From assembly GCF_030291075.1 (NCBI RefSeq), contig NZ_CP127407.1, positions 4,380,001-4,440,463 on the forward strand: a stretch of 60,463 nucleotides of DNA. Direction: 5' to 3'. A model generated the notes under the pieces. The model saw only the letters and a program-made list of their open reading frames with translations, ran no database searches and had not been told where the DNA came from. The translations under genes were made by a program, and so were the position numbers. How positions within the stretch are numbered: the first letter of the stretch is position 1; each line of letters opens with the position of its first letter. This document shows positions 8,492-19,901 of the stretch, piece by piece. The stretch is from Stenotrophomonas sp. 57 (GTDB lineage: Bacteria > Pseudomonadota > Gammaproteobacteria > Xanthomonadales > Xanthomonadaceae).

Positions 8492-8884
8492 TCAGACCGC
8501 GTCGAGGTAGTACCAACGGCCGTCGATGCGCAGGAAGCGGCTGTGCTCGGTCATCTTCACCGCACTGCCGCCGCCCACCCGGTAGCGTGCGGTGAAACGC
8601 ACTTCGGCGCTGTCGGCACCGGTGACCGTGTGTTCGTGCACGGTCAGGCCCAGCCAGTGCGTACGCTGGCCCGGCGCATCGTCGAGTGACAGCTCGGCAG
8701 GACGGGTCTCCGGGTGCCAGCTCTGGCGCAGGTAGTCGGCCAGGCCCCGCACGTATGCGCTGTAGCGCGAGCGCATCAGGCGTTCGGCATCTGGGGCGGC
8801 TTCGCCGGCATGGAAACGACCACAGCAGGCGGCGTATTCGGCGGGCAGGCCGCAGGGACAGGGATCGGCAGGGTTTCGGCTCAT
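8492..8884 (-). CDS. YchJ-like SEC-C motif protein
   Basis: A 130-residue cytosolic protein of the UPF0225/YchJ family. It begins with the zinc-binding SEC-C-type motif [17 protein letters not shown] and continues with the NTF2-like region containing [10 protein letters not shown] and [10 protein letters not shown]. The ATG at 8884 was chosen because the motif then begins near residue 9, as in relatives; the frame runs 12 codons further upstream. Its biological role is not established. It converges on the diguanylate cyclase, with only 3 bp between stops. Confidence 0.85.
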   Translation of the reverse strand: MSRNPADPCPCGLPAEYAACCGRFHAGEAAPDAERLMRSRYSAYVRGLADYLRQSWHPETRPAELSLDDAPGQRTHWLGLTVHEHTVTGADSAEVRFTARYRVGGGSAVKMTEHSRFLRIDGRWYYLDAV

Positions 8885-8977
8885 GCGCGCATTGTCGCCG
8901 GCTTGTGCGGATTGATCCACGCGGGGCGTGGGTCAGCCGATGCAGGACAGGCGTATGCTGTCGCGCCCCCACTTTGA

Positions 8978-9766
8978 TTGATCGCCGTGCTGGAACTGGT
9001 TCCCCCTGAGTTGTGGTGGCTGGTGGTGATCGCCTTCATCGCCGGCCTGGTCGATGCCGCCGTCGGTGGCGGTGGGCTGGTGCAGCTACCCGGTCTGTTC
9101 ACGGTGCTGCCGCAGCAGACGCCTGCGATGCTGTTCGGTACCAACAAGTTCAGCTCGATGTTCGGCACCGGCGCTGCCGCCTGGCGATATGCGCGCAATG
9201 TGCGCTTCCCGTGGAAGCCGGTATTGTTCGCGGCCGGCACGGCCTTCATCTTCTCCTTCGCCGGCGCCACCGCGGTGAGCCTGCTGCCGAAGGATGCGGT
9301 GCGGCCGCTGGTGCTGGTCCTGCTGGTCGCGATGCTGGCCTACACCCTGTGGAAGAAGGATTTCGGCGCGCTGCACCGGCCACAGGAGATCGGCCGGCGC
9401 GAGCTGGCGATCGCGCTGGCGATCGGTGCGGCGATCGGCTTCTACGACGGCTTCTTCGGGCCGGGCACCGGCAGCTTCCTGATCTTCCTGTTCGTGCGCT
9501 TCTTCGGTCTGGATTTCCTGCGCGCTTCAGCGGCATCGAAGGTGGTGAACCTGGCGACGAATGTTGCAGCGATCTCGTTCTTCGTGCCGACCGGCAACAT
9601 CCTGTGGCTGTTCGCGCTGCCGATGGCAGCAGCCAACATCATCGGTTCGGTGGTGGGCACGCGCCTGGCGCTGAAGGGCGGCACGCCGTTCATCCGCAAG
9701 CTGTTCGTGGGGCTGGTGGTGGTGCTGATCGCACGGATGGCGTGGGATACGTTCCGCGGGGCATAA
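8978..9766 (+). CDS. TauE/SafE-family anion exporter
   Basis: An inner-membrane protein of about 262 residues with around eight hydrophobic helices. It carries family hallmarks: GLVDAAVGGGGLVQLP near the start, GTNKFSSMFGTGAAAWRYA, and GFYDGFFGPGTGSFLIF in the second half. Family members export sulfite, sulfoacetate or related organic anions, and the substrate here cannot be told. The start is uncertain: TTG at 8978 or GTG at 8987, neither with a clear ribosome-binding site. It converges with the SMC operon across two SMAG palindromes. Confidence 0.85.
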   Translation: MIAVLELVPPELWWLVVIAFIAGLVDAAVGGGGLVQLPGLFTVLPQQTPAMLFGTNKFSSMFGTGAAAWRYARNVRFPWKPVLFAAGTAFIFSFAGATAVSLLPKDAVRPLVLVLLVAMLAYTLWKKDFGALHRPQEIGRRELAIALAIGAAIGFYDGFFGPGTGSFLIFLFVRFFGLDFLRASAASKVVNLATNVAAISFFVPTGNILWLFALPMAAANIIGSVVGTRLALKGGTPFIRKLFVGLVVVLIARMAWDTFRGA

Positions 9767-9783
9767 GGGCGCAACATGATCTG

Positions 9784-9852
9784 GTAGGTGCCAACCTTGG
9801 TTGGCCCGCTGTTGCCGGTCGCGCAGAGCAGCCGAGCATGGCTCGGCTCTAC
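9784..9852. repeat. Two SMAG palindromes between convergent genes
   Basis: The first unit (9784-9805) begins GTAGGTGCCAACC and closes with GGTTGGC. The second (9830-9852) is AGCCGAGC, ATG, GCTCGGCT and ends CTAC, the inverted GTAG end. They belong to two arm subfamilies and lie between the ends of the TauE gene and the SMC operon. Confidence 0.8.
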
Positions 9853-9874
9853 AGGAGAGTGCCGGCCGAGGCAG

Positions 9875-12800
9875 TCAGGCCTCGGCTTCTTCCGGTTCGT
9901 TGGCCTGCTGCCGGCTGCGCTCGGGCAGCTTCAGGCGCTTGCCTTCTTCGTCGTACTCGATGAGCAGGACGCCCGAATCGTGGCGGCCGCTGATTTCGAC
10001 GAAGCAAGCACCACCGATGAACGGTTCCAGCGTCATCACCGACTTCAGCGGTGTGGCGACGACCATCTGGAAGCCGAAGTTGTCGAAGATGTTCATTGCC
10101 AGCGCAGTGAACTCGTTGTCGGCCTTGTCGAAGGCTTCGTCGAGCACGACGGCGGCATAGCTGGGCAGCTGGCTGTCGGCACCACCCAACTGGTAGCGCA
10201 GCGCGGCGGCGAGGCAGGTGGTGGCCAGCTTCTGGCGCTGGCCGCCGGACTTGCCGGCGCCGCTGCGGTAGATCTCGACCTGCTGGCGCGTTTCCGCATC
10301 CAGCTCGACGCCGATGAACTCCACGTGCATGCGCACGTCCAGCACCAGCTCACGCCAGCGCTTGTCCTCGCCTTCCTGCGAGCCGAGGCGGTTGACCAGC
10401 TGGCGCAGTACGGTGAACTGCGACTCGGCCAGCTCGCGCTGCTCGGTCTGCTGCTGCGACAGCACCTCGCGCAGCTGCAGGTGGAACTCGCCCACTTCCG
10501 GCAGACGGCGGTCGCTCAGTTCGATGGTCAGCAACGTGCCACGGTTGAACGGCACCTGTTCCAGGCTGGCGTTCACTTCGTCCAGGCGCTGGCCGATCGA
10601 CTTGCGGGCTTCGGCACTATGGCGCTGCAGCGCCAGCAGGTTGTTCTTGCTCTGGTTCTGCAGCAGGTCGAAGAAGCGCTCTTCGTGCTGCGGCAGGCCA
10701 TCGCGCTCCAGGCGTTCGAGGCGGGCGAGGAAGTCCTCGGCCGACGCCACCGACACGGTGAAGTCGCCCGATTCCTCCGGCCACTGCTGGATGAAGCGGC
10801 GGAAGCAGCCGATCAGCTGGTTCTCGATGCGGTTGAGGTCCTGCTGCGAGGAGGACAGCTGCTCGTTCAGCGCGTTGCTGACTTGGCGCATGTGCGCTTC
10901 CAGCGTTTCCAGGCTGAGCGGGCCCTGTTCCTGCAGGCGCTCGGCAAGGCCGGCTTCCTGCTTCTGGGCCAGGCTCGGCAGCACCAGCGCACGGCTCTGC
11001 TGGCGTGCGCGGTCGAGGCGATCACGTTCCTTGACCAGCTGGCCACGCTCGACGCGGACGTCTTCATAGGTGCGGCGCGACTGTTCGATGTCGGCGCGCA
11101 CCGCGTCGATCTGCTTGGCCAGCTTGGCCAGGTCGGCGTTGCCTTCGCGCAGATCGCGCAGAGTCGCTTCGATATCGCTCAGGCGCTGCTGCGGCGCGGC
11201 GATGTCGATCTCGTTCCAGCTGATGCTGACCAGCTCGTGGCAGGCCAGGCGGCGTTCGTTGTCGCGGTCACGCTGGCCGCGCAGGCGCGCGATGTCGGTC
11301 TCGCAGCTGGCGATGCGCTTGGCCAGTTCCTGCGCTTCGCGCTCGAAAGCGCCCACCTTGTCGTGGTTGTTGAAGCCGAGGATCCAGCGACGGCGATCGC
11401 CAACAGCGCTGCGGTCGTCCTTCTCGAAACGGTCGCCCGGATGCTTGACCTGGCCTTCGCGGGTGATACCGCGGTCGACGTTGCGCAGCTGCTTGGCATC
11501 GACGCATTCGTAGTCGAAGCGCTTGCCGAGTTCGCGCCGCAGCCAGCTTTCGAACACATGCTCGCGCAGTTCCAGCTTGTGCAGCAGCGACTTCGCCGAC
11601 GGCTCGCGGGCGAACGCATCGTCGTTGCGGCGCACGCGGTAATAGGTGAAGCGCATGCCCAGGTGGGTACGGTTCACCCACTCGGCCACGTCGTTGTAAT
11701 GCTTGTCATCGACCAGCAGCGACAGCGCGAAACCGCCCAGCACGCGCTCGATGGCCCCCTGCCAGCCCTGCTCTTCCGAGCGGACCTGGATCAGCTCGCC
11801 GACGAACGGCAGCGCCGCCTCGGCGATACCGGTTTCCTCAGCCAGGCGCGCGCGCAGCTTCTGCATCGGCGCCGGGATGTTGGACGGCGTGCGCTGCATC
11901 GCTTCGAGTTCCGCACGGACTTCACCGAAGCGGCGCTCGTCATCGCGCTTGCCACCCAGGCGATCGCTGATCGCGTCGTCCAGCGCCGAAGATGCACGCT
12001 GGCGGTCCTGCAGCTCGTTCTGCGCACGCTCGACCAGCTCGGCGAAGCCGTGGGCGTCATCCGGCAGTTCCGTCTGCAGCTGCTGCGCGGCCTGGCGTGC
12101 CTGCTCGCGCTTGGCCTGGCGGCGGTCGCGCTCGGCTTCGGCACGGCCCTGTTCGCGTTCCAGTTCCTCGATGCGCTCACCGCCCTGTTGGCGGCGCTGC
12201 AGTTCCAGCTCGGCCAGGCGCTCGGTGTGGTTGTCGAGTGCGGCACGGCGCTGGGCTTCCTCGCCCAGCAGGCCACGGTCACGCACGTCCATCTCGCGCA
12301 GGCGTGCTTCGATCAGCGCCTGGCGGCGGCTTTCGCGGAAGCTGTCGACGCCGAGCTTCAGCGCTTCGTCGTCGCCACGCTGGCGGTGCATTTCCTTCAG
12401 ATCGTTGTAGTAGGCGCGTGCCGGCAGCAGGGTTTCCACCTGGCGGCGCGCGGTGACCACCGCCTGGTGCGCGCCATCGAGCTCGGCGAAATCGCTGACC
12501 AGGCGCTCGGCCGCGTCGAAGGTCTTCGGCGTGTCGAGCATGAAGTCGCGCAGGAAGACATTGAGGTCGCCCAGGTTCTTCGCCGACTGCGTCTTGTGCA
12601 GCAGGCGCAGCGCCATCTCATTGTCGATGCCGAGCAGGTCGCGGAAGCGCTCGGCGTAGCCGGAGAAGGTGTCGAAGTGGTGCAGGTCGGACAGCTTCTG
12701 CTTGAGCTTGCGCAGGTCCAGGTCGAAACCCCCAAGATCCTTGGCGATGTCGAACGGGCGCTCGGCGATCATGTAGTGCTTGCGCACATCGCCGGCCGAG

Positions 12801-13255
12801 GTGCCGTTGCCGGAGATCCACAGCAGACGCACGAGGCTGACCACGCGGCCATCGCCGGCGCGGTATTCCAGCACCAGCGCGGTCCAGGTGGCACCCTTGC
12901 GCAGGTACTGGGTGGCGATTTCGCCGGTGCCGCTGTCCTGCTGGTCGGCCCACGCGCCACGCACGTAGGACACCAGGTTGCGGTCGCGGCCACTGCGCTC
13001 TGCTTCGCGCGCGGCGGCGTTGAAGTCGACGATGGCCGGCGGCGTCAGCAGCGCGGACATGGCATCGAGCAGGGTCGACTTGCCCGAGCCGGAACGGCCG
13101 ACGAACAGGAAGCCGCGCTCGGCGATCGGCACTTCGGTCAGGCCGTTGAAGGTGCCCCAGTTGTGCACCTGCAGACGGCGCATGCGGAACTGCTGCAGGC
13201 GCGGGTCCGGCAGGCCTTCGTTGAACAGGGCGGGGGTGTGCTTGGAGATAGCCAT
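9875..13255 (-). CDS. jetC: JetC/MksB-type SMC ATPase
   Basis: A 1126-residue SMC-like protein. The head is split: Walker A GRSGSGKST (53-61) at the N terminus, and SGGQRQKLA (from 1003) plus Walker B AVVLDEAFDKAD (about 1035-1046) at the C terminus. Two long glutamate/arginine-rich coiled coils flank a hinge-like middle section (about 500-600). This is the layout of JetC in Wadjet systems and MksB condensins, which extrude DNA loops. It is the last gene of jetA-jetB-jetC, 16 bp after jetB. The usual nuclease partner JetD/MksG is not next to it, so a chromosome-maintenance role is as likely as plasmid defence. Confidence 0.85.
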   Translation of the reverse strand: MAISKHTPALFNEGLPDPRLQQFRMRRLQVHNWGTFNGLTEVPIAERGFLFVGRSGSGKSTLLDAMSALLTPPAIVDFNAAAREAERSGRDRNLVSYVRGAWADQQDSGTGEIATQYLRKGATWTALVLEYRAGDGRVVSLVRLLWISGNGTSAGDVRKHYMIAERPFDIAKDLGGFDLDLRKLKQKLSDLHHFDTFSGYAERFRDLLGIDNEMALRLLHKTQSAKNLGDLNVFLRDFMLDTPKTFDAAERLVSDFAELDGAHQAVVTARRQVETLLPARAYYNDLKEMHRQRGDDEALKLGVDSFRESRRQALIEARLREMDVRDRGLLGEEAQRRAALDNHTERLAELELQRRQQGGERIEELEREQGRAEAERDRRQAKREQARQAAQQLQTELPDDAHGFAELVERAQNELQDRQRASSALDDAISDRLGGKRDDERRFGEVRAELEAMQRTPSNIPAPMQKLRARLAEETGIAEAALPFVGELIQVRSEEQGWQGAIERVLGGFALSLLVDDKHYNDVAEWVNRTHLGMRFTYYRVRRNDDAFAREPSAKSLLHKLELREHVFESWLRRELGKRFDYECVDAKQLRNVDRGITREGQVKHPGDRFEKDDRSAVGDRRRWILGFNNHDKVGAFEREAQELAKRIASCETDIARLRGQRDRDNERRLACHELVSISWNEIDIAAPQQRLSDIEATLRDLREGNADLAKLAKQIDAVRADIEQSRRTYEDVRVERGQLVKERDRLDRARQQSRALVLPSLAQKQEAGLAERLQEQGPLSLETLEAHMRQVSNALNEQLSSSQQDLNRIENQLIGCFRRFIQQWPEESGDFTVSVASAEDFLARLERLERDGLPQHEERFFDLLQNQSKNNLLALQRHSAEARKSIGQRLDEVNASLEQVPFNRGTLLTIELSDRRLPEVGEFHLQLREVLSQQQTEQRELAESQFTVLRQLVNRLGSQEGEDKRWRELVLDVRMHVEFIGVELDAETRQQVEIYRSGAGKSGGQRQKLATTCLAAALRYQLGGADSQLPSYAAVVLDEAFDKADNEFTALAMNIFDNFGFQMVVATPLKSVMTLEPFIGGACFVEISGRHDSGVLLIEYDEEGKRLKLPERSRQQANEPEEAEA

Positions 13256-13271
13256 GCGATGGTCGGGTCTC

Positions 13272-16153
<2,882 letters not shown>

Positions 16154-16263
16154 TGCGTACAGCGTCCCGAACGGGGGGCGAGCATCGTACCCGACCGGGG
16201 GGTGGGTCGTCCTGTTGGGACGGTTCATCGGGGGTCTGGCGGCGCCTTGATTGGTATCGGCTT

Positions 16264-16388
16264 GGATGGGGAAGGGCGGCAGAGCAGGACACGCCGTAAA
16301 CCCATCCATGGGGGCTCGGTCGGCGCATCCATGCGCCTCACGGTCCTGCCCTGCCGCCCTTCCCCATCCCTGACAGTTTCCTGCGAGC
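16264..16388 (+). repeat. Long variable-arm hairpin, copy A
   Basis: Left arm 16264-16290 pairs with right arm 16343-16369 over 27 bp with one mismatch. The 52-nt loop (16291-16342) holds two mini-hairpins, CCCAT-CC-ATGGG and GGCGCAT-CC-ATGCGCC. The tag GACAGTTTCCTGCGAGC follows at 16372-16388. Loop and tag recur in copy B, while the arms do not. It lies upstream of folE and faces copy C. Confidence 0.85.
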
Positions 16389-16460
16389 GCGGCCGGACCG
16401 CCCGAAAGCGGGGGCAAAAGCTGGGGTTCATGGCTTCGGAAGCAGCGCGCCGTCGCCCTG

Positions 16461-16485
16461 GTGGGTGCGGACCGTTGGTCCGCAC
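16461..16485. repeat. SMAG-like palindrome (GTGG variant)
   Basis: GTGGGTGCGGACC, then GTTGGTCCGCA, forms a short hairpin like SMAG units but with GTGG in place of GTAG. It lies between the two long hairpins of the folE-marR spacer. The rest of that spacer (16389-16541) shows no gene. Confidence 0.5.
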
Positions 16486-16541
16486 TGCTTCTGCTCTTGC
16501 TTCTAAGAGCCAACCCACCGCGCTCGGGGGATGTGGGGTGA

Positions 16542-16642
16542 GTGGCGGAGGGCCGGGCGGGGCCGTGAGGCGCATGAATGCGCCGATCGAGCTTACATGG
16601 ACGTACTTGCAGCGTGCCCTGCCCCGTCCCCCCCTCCGCCAC
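16542..16642 (-). repeat. Long variable-arm hairpin, copy C (inverted)
   Basis: The arms GTGGCGGAGGG (16542-16552) and CCCTCCGCCAC (16632-16642) pair perfectly, then less well inward. Read on the minus strand the loop has the same plan as copies A and B: a TACGT-CC-ATGTA mini-hairpin with one G-T pair, the spacer GCTCGATC, then GGCGCAT-TC-ATGCGCC and TCAC. The 17-nt tag of A and B is absent. This is a diverged family member facing copy A. Confidence 0.75.
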
Positions 16643-16705
16643 CCCAACCGATAGCCAACAGGCGCAACGCTTTCCTCAACACACCCACCCATTCAGAAAA
16701 ACCCA

Positions 16706-16736
16706 TTGATAGGAATGAAATTAGTAGTATCCTATC
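16706..16736 (+). promoter_or_regulatory. marR promoter with overlapping inverted repeat
   Basis: TTGATA (16706-16711) and TATCCT (16729-16734) are 17 bp apart. The inverted repeat GATAGGA (16708-16714) and TCCTATC (16730-16736) overlaps both boxes, so a bound regulator would block polymerase. This fits autoregulation by the MarR protein encoded just downstream. The predicted start near 16741 leaves almost no leader before the ATG at 16745. Confidence 0.6.
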
Positions 16737-16744
16737 TATATCTT

Positions 16745-17200
16745 ATGGACCGACCCCTCGACGAGCGCACCGTGCTGCAGATGCAGCTCAGCTCCGGCCT
16801 GCTGTACGCAGGGCGGCAGTGGCAGCGCCTGGCCGACAGTCGGCTCGGCAGCTACGGCATCTCCACCGCCTGCACCATGCCCCTGCTGATGATCGGACGC
16901 TCCGGCGGTGGCATCCGCCAGGTGGCACTGGCCCAGCAGCTGGGCATGGAAGGGCCCTCCCTGGTGCGCCTGCTGGACAAGCTGTGCGCCAGCGACCTGG
17001 TCCGCCGCGAAAGCGATGCCAGCGACCGCCGCGCCAACCTGTTGTGGCTGACCGACGCCGGGCAGGCGCTGGTCAGCGAGCTGGAAGACCAGCTGATCGG
17101 CCTGCGCCAGGACGTGTTCGGCGAGCTTTCCATGGATGAACTGCACGCCGTGCTGAAGGCCTGGCGCCTGCTGGCCGAGGCCGCCGACCGCATCACGTAA
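16745..17200 (+). CDS. MarR-family regulator of the efflux operon
   Basis: A 151-residue winged-helix regulator. The recognition region GIRQVALAQQLGMEGPSLVRLLDKL and the wing DLVRRESDASDRRANLLWLT are typical of MarR proteins, which usually repress neighbouring efflux genes until a phenolic ligand binds. The ATG at 16745 begins MDRPLDERTVLQ; a 13-codon extension to 16706 would start inside the -35 box. It heads an efflux operon on the same strand, and its likely operator overlaps its own promoter. Confidence 0.85.
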   Translation: MDRPLDERTVLQMQLSSGLLYAGRQWQRLADSRLGSYGISTACTMPLLMIGRSGGGIRQVALAQQLGMEGPSLVRLLDKLCASDLVRRESDASDRRANLLWLTDAGQALVSELEDQLIGLRQDVFGELSMDELHAVLKAWRLLAEAADRIT

Positions 17201-17308
17201 GAGCGCTGCCCCCGAACACCGCCGCTGCCGTGCATACGCCAGCGGCTTTTGCCCGTTGCCGTTGTTCTGTTGTCCCTCCCCTCCCCCACCTCGCCCCCGC
17301 CCCTTCCG

Positions 17309-17518
17309 ATGCCCGGTGAATTCAGTCTCCATGGAGTGTTCGTCCCGACCCTGCTCGGGTTGATGTTGTTGGCCTACTTGGTCAACAGCGGCCTGCACGC
17401 GCTGCTGCAGCGTGTCGGCGCCTATCGCCATGTATGGCACCCGGCGCTGTTCAACCTGGCGCTGTACGGGATCGTGCTTGGCCTGCTGTTCCACCTCCTG
17501 CGTTGGATGCAATCGTGA
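17309..17518 (+). CDS. AaeX-like DUF1656 membrane protein
   Basis: A 69-residue DUF1656 protein with two hydrophobic helices. The start MPGEFSLHGVFVPTLLGLML and the second segment LYGIVLGLLFHLLRWMQ match the small AaeX-type proteins that accompany AaeA/AaeB pumps; their exact role is unknown. The ATG at 17309 gives the family length; an upstream in-frame ATG at 17249 would add a proline-rich tail absent from relatives. Its stop overlaps the GTG of the next gene. Confidence 0.82.
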   Translation: MPGEFSLHGVFVPTLLGLMLLAYLVNSGLHALLQRVGAYRHVWHPALFNLALYGIVLGLLFHLLRWMQS

Positions 17519-18432
17519 ACAAGATCGTGAAGAAGACCCTGCCCATACTGCTGACCAGCGCAGCCGTGATCGTCGCCCTGCTGGTGCTGCGCCAGCTGTG
17601 GGTCTATTACATGGATGAGCCGTGGACCCGCGACGCCCATGTCGGTGCCGACGTGGTGCAGGTGGCACCGGACGTGTCCGGGCTGGTGGAAACGGTGAAC
17701 GTGGCCGACAACCAGGCGGTGAAGAAGGGCGACGTGCTGTTCGTGATCGACCGCGCGCGCTACCGCATCGCGCTGGAACAGGCCAAGGCCAGCCTGGCCG
17801 AGCGCCAGGCCTCGGTGGCGCAGCTGCGCCGCGAAATCGGCCGTGACCGCAGCCTGCAGGATCTGGTCGCCGCCGAGGACGCCGAAGTGCGTCGCGCCAA
17901 GCTGCAGGCTGCACAGGCTGCGCTGGGCACCGCACAGGCGGCGGTCGACCTGGCCGAGCTCAACCTGGGCCGCACCGAGGTGCGCGCACCGGCCGATGGC
18001 CGGGTCAACGACCGCACCATGCGCGTGGGCGACTACGTGGTGGCCGGCAAGCCGGTGCTGGCGCTGCTGGACACCGGCTCGTTCCGCATCGACGGCTACT
18101 TCGAGGAAACCCGCCTGCGCGGCGTGGCCGCGGGGCAGCGCGTGGACATCCGCCTGATGGGCGAATCGGCGCCGCTGCGCGGCCATGTCGAGAGCATCGC
18201 CGCTGGCATCGAGGACCGCTACCGCAGCAACGGCAGCACCCTGCTGCCGAACGTGACCCCGGCCTTCGACTGGGTGCGGCTGGCGCAGCGCATTCCGGTG
18301 CGCATCGCCATCGACGAAGTGCCAAAGGGCGTTGAGCTGATTGCCGGCCGTACCGCCACGGTGACCGTACAGACCAACAGCACGAAGCATGCAGGCAAGG
18401 TCGGCACCGCACCGACACAGGCGGGCCTGTGA
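17515..18432 (+). CDS. AaeA/HlyD-type membrane fusion protein
   Basis: The 305-residue periplasmic adaptor has one N-terminal membrane anchor (about residues 8-27). Lipoyl-like halves GADVVQVAPDVSGLVETVNV and RTEVRAPADGRVNDRTMRVGD flank a helical hairpin (about 75-145), and a beta-barrel region follows. It should link the FUSC inner-membrane pump to the outer-membrane channel. The start is GTG at 17515, overlapping the preceding stop (GTGA), as is the next gene start, so the operon is translationally coupled. Confidence 0.88.
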   Translation: MNKIVKKTLPILLTSAAVIVALLVLRQLWVYYMDEPWTRDAHVGADVVQVAPDVSGLVETVNVADNQAVKKGDVLFVIDRARYRIALEQAKASLAERQASVAQLRREIGRDRSLQDLVAAEDAEVRRAKLQAAQAALGTAQAAVDLAELNLGRTEVRAPADGRVNDRTMRVGDYVVAGKPVLALLDTGSFRIDGYFEETRLRGVAAGQRVDIRLMGESAPLRGHVESIAAGIEDRYRSNGSTLLPNVTPAFDWVRLAQRIPVRIAIDEVPKGVELIAGRTATVTVQTNSTKHAGKVGTAPTQAGL

Positions 18433-19898
18433 ACGCCACCCTGCCCCGTCTCGGCCTGATCATCGCGCTGGCCAGCCTGGCCGCGTGCAGGACCGTCGGC
18501 CCGGACTACGCGCTGCCGGAAGGCTCGGCGTTCAAGCGCCCGGAGGCCAATGCGGCCTTCATCGATACGCAGAACCCGCAGGTGGCCGCCAACCAGGCGC
18601 TGCCCGACCGCTGGTGGTCGCTGTACAACGACCCGGTGCTCGACGGGCTGATCACCCAGGCGCTGCGTGACAACGTGGAACTGAAGGCCGCCGATGCGCA
18701 CCTGCGTCGCGCCGCCGCCGTGTACGAACAGGCGCTGGACGCCGGCGGCTTCGAGTACGAGGCCGAGGCCGGCGTCAGCCGCGCGCAGCTGTCGGCCGAA
18801 TCGTTCCTGCAGGAGCACGAGCTGCCGGTGATCAACCTGGCCGATGGCAAGTTCGCGGTCAGCTACCAGTTCGACCTGTTCGGCAAGCTCAAGCGCGGCG
18901 CCGAAGCGGCGCGTGCCGACGAGCAGTCGGTGGCGGCGGCACGCGATCTGGCCCAGGTCAGCGTGGTCGCGCAGGTGGCCGACAGCTACCTGGAAATCTG
19001 CCACGCCAACCACGAACTGCACGTGGCCGAGCATTCGCTGCAGCTGCAGCAGCGCAGCCGCACCGTTACCGAGCGCCTGATCGCCGCGGGCCGCGGCACG
19101 CCGCCGGAACTGGCCCGCGCCAATGCCCAGGTGGCACTGCTGGAAGCGGCACTGCCGCCGCTGCGCGCGCAGCGTTCGGCGGCCGCCTATTCGCTGGCCG
19201 CCCTGCTCGGGCAGACCCCGGGCCAGCTGCCGGCCGGCGTGATCGACTGTGCACACGCCCCCGGCCTGGCGCAGCCGCTGCCGGTCGGTGATGGCCGTGC
19301 ACTGCTGCAGCGCCGCCCGGACGTGCGCCAGGCCGAACGCAAGCTGGCCTCGGCCACCGCGCGCATTGGCGTGGCCACCGCCGAGCTGTATCCGGACATC
19401 CGTCTGGGTGCCTCGGTCGGCGCCGCCGGTCTGCTGGAAGACTTCGGCACGCCGATGACCCAGCAATGGTCGATCGGCCCGCTGATCTCGTGGACGTTGC
19501 CGTCGTCGGGCACGCACGCGCGCATCCACGCCGCCGAAGCCGGTGCCGACGCCGCCTTGGCCGAGTTCGATCACACCGTGCTGCAGGCGCTGCGCGAGAC
19601 CCAGACTGCGCTGGACCTCTATGCGCAGGACCTGCGCCGCCTGCAGTCGCTGCGTACCGCACAGGAGCAGGCCGCACTGGCCGCCGAACAGAACCGCCGG
19701 CTGTACCAGGGTGGCCGCACGCCGTACCTGTCCAGCCTGGATGCCGACCGCAGCCTGGCCACCAGCGACGCCACCCTGGCCGCCGCCGAAGCGCAGGTCT
19801 CGCGCGACCAGATCCATCTGTTCCTGGTGCTGGGTGGCGGCTGGCAGGCAACGGTTGCCCCCGCTGCGCCGTCCACCGCACAGGCCTCGGCGAAGTAA
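18429..19898 (+). CDS. NodT/TolC-type outer-membrane efflux lipoprotein
   Basis: A 489-residue outer-membrane factor. The N terminus is a lipoprotein signal with lipobox LAAC (C20). The paired OEP repeats of the family are visible: LITQALRDNVELKAADAHL and SYQFDLFGKLKRGAEAARA in the first half, RRPDVRQAERKLASATARIG and SLDADRSLATSDATLAAAEA in the second. It should form the channel of the pump. Start is GTG at 18429 in a 4-bp overlap with the adaptor stop. The pump thus has its own channel rather than a shared TolC. Confidence 0.9.
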   Translation: MNATLPRLGLIIALASLAACRTVGPDYALPEGSAFKRPEANAAFIDTQNPQVAANQALPDRWWSLYNDPVLDGLITQALRDNVELKAADAHLRRAAAVYEQALDAGGFEYEAEAGVSRAQLSAESFLQEHELPVINLADGKFAVSYQFDLFGKLKRGAEAARADEQSVAAARDLAQVSVVAQVADSYLEICHANHELHVAEHSLQLQQRSRTVTERLIAAGRGTPPELARANAQVALLEAALPPLRAQRSAAAYSLAALLGQTPGQLPAGVIDCAHAPGLAQPLPVGDGRALLQRRPDVRQAERKLASATARIGVATAELYPDIRLGASVGAAGLLEDFGTPMTQQWSIGPLISWTLPSSGTHARIHAAEAGADAALAEFDHTVLQALRETQTALDLYAQDLRRLQSLRTAQEQAALAAEQNRRLYQGGRTPYLSSLDADRSLATSDATLAAAEAQVSRDQIHLFLVLGGGWQATVAPAAPSTAQASAK

Positions 19899-19901
19899 GC
19901 C

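Noticed and set aside
16154..16642. Possible N-terminal extension of folE through the spacer
   Set aside because: The extra 160 codons translate two hairpin repeats. FolE proteins start near MSKNNEK.
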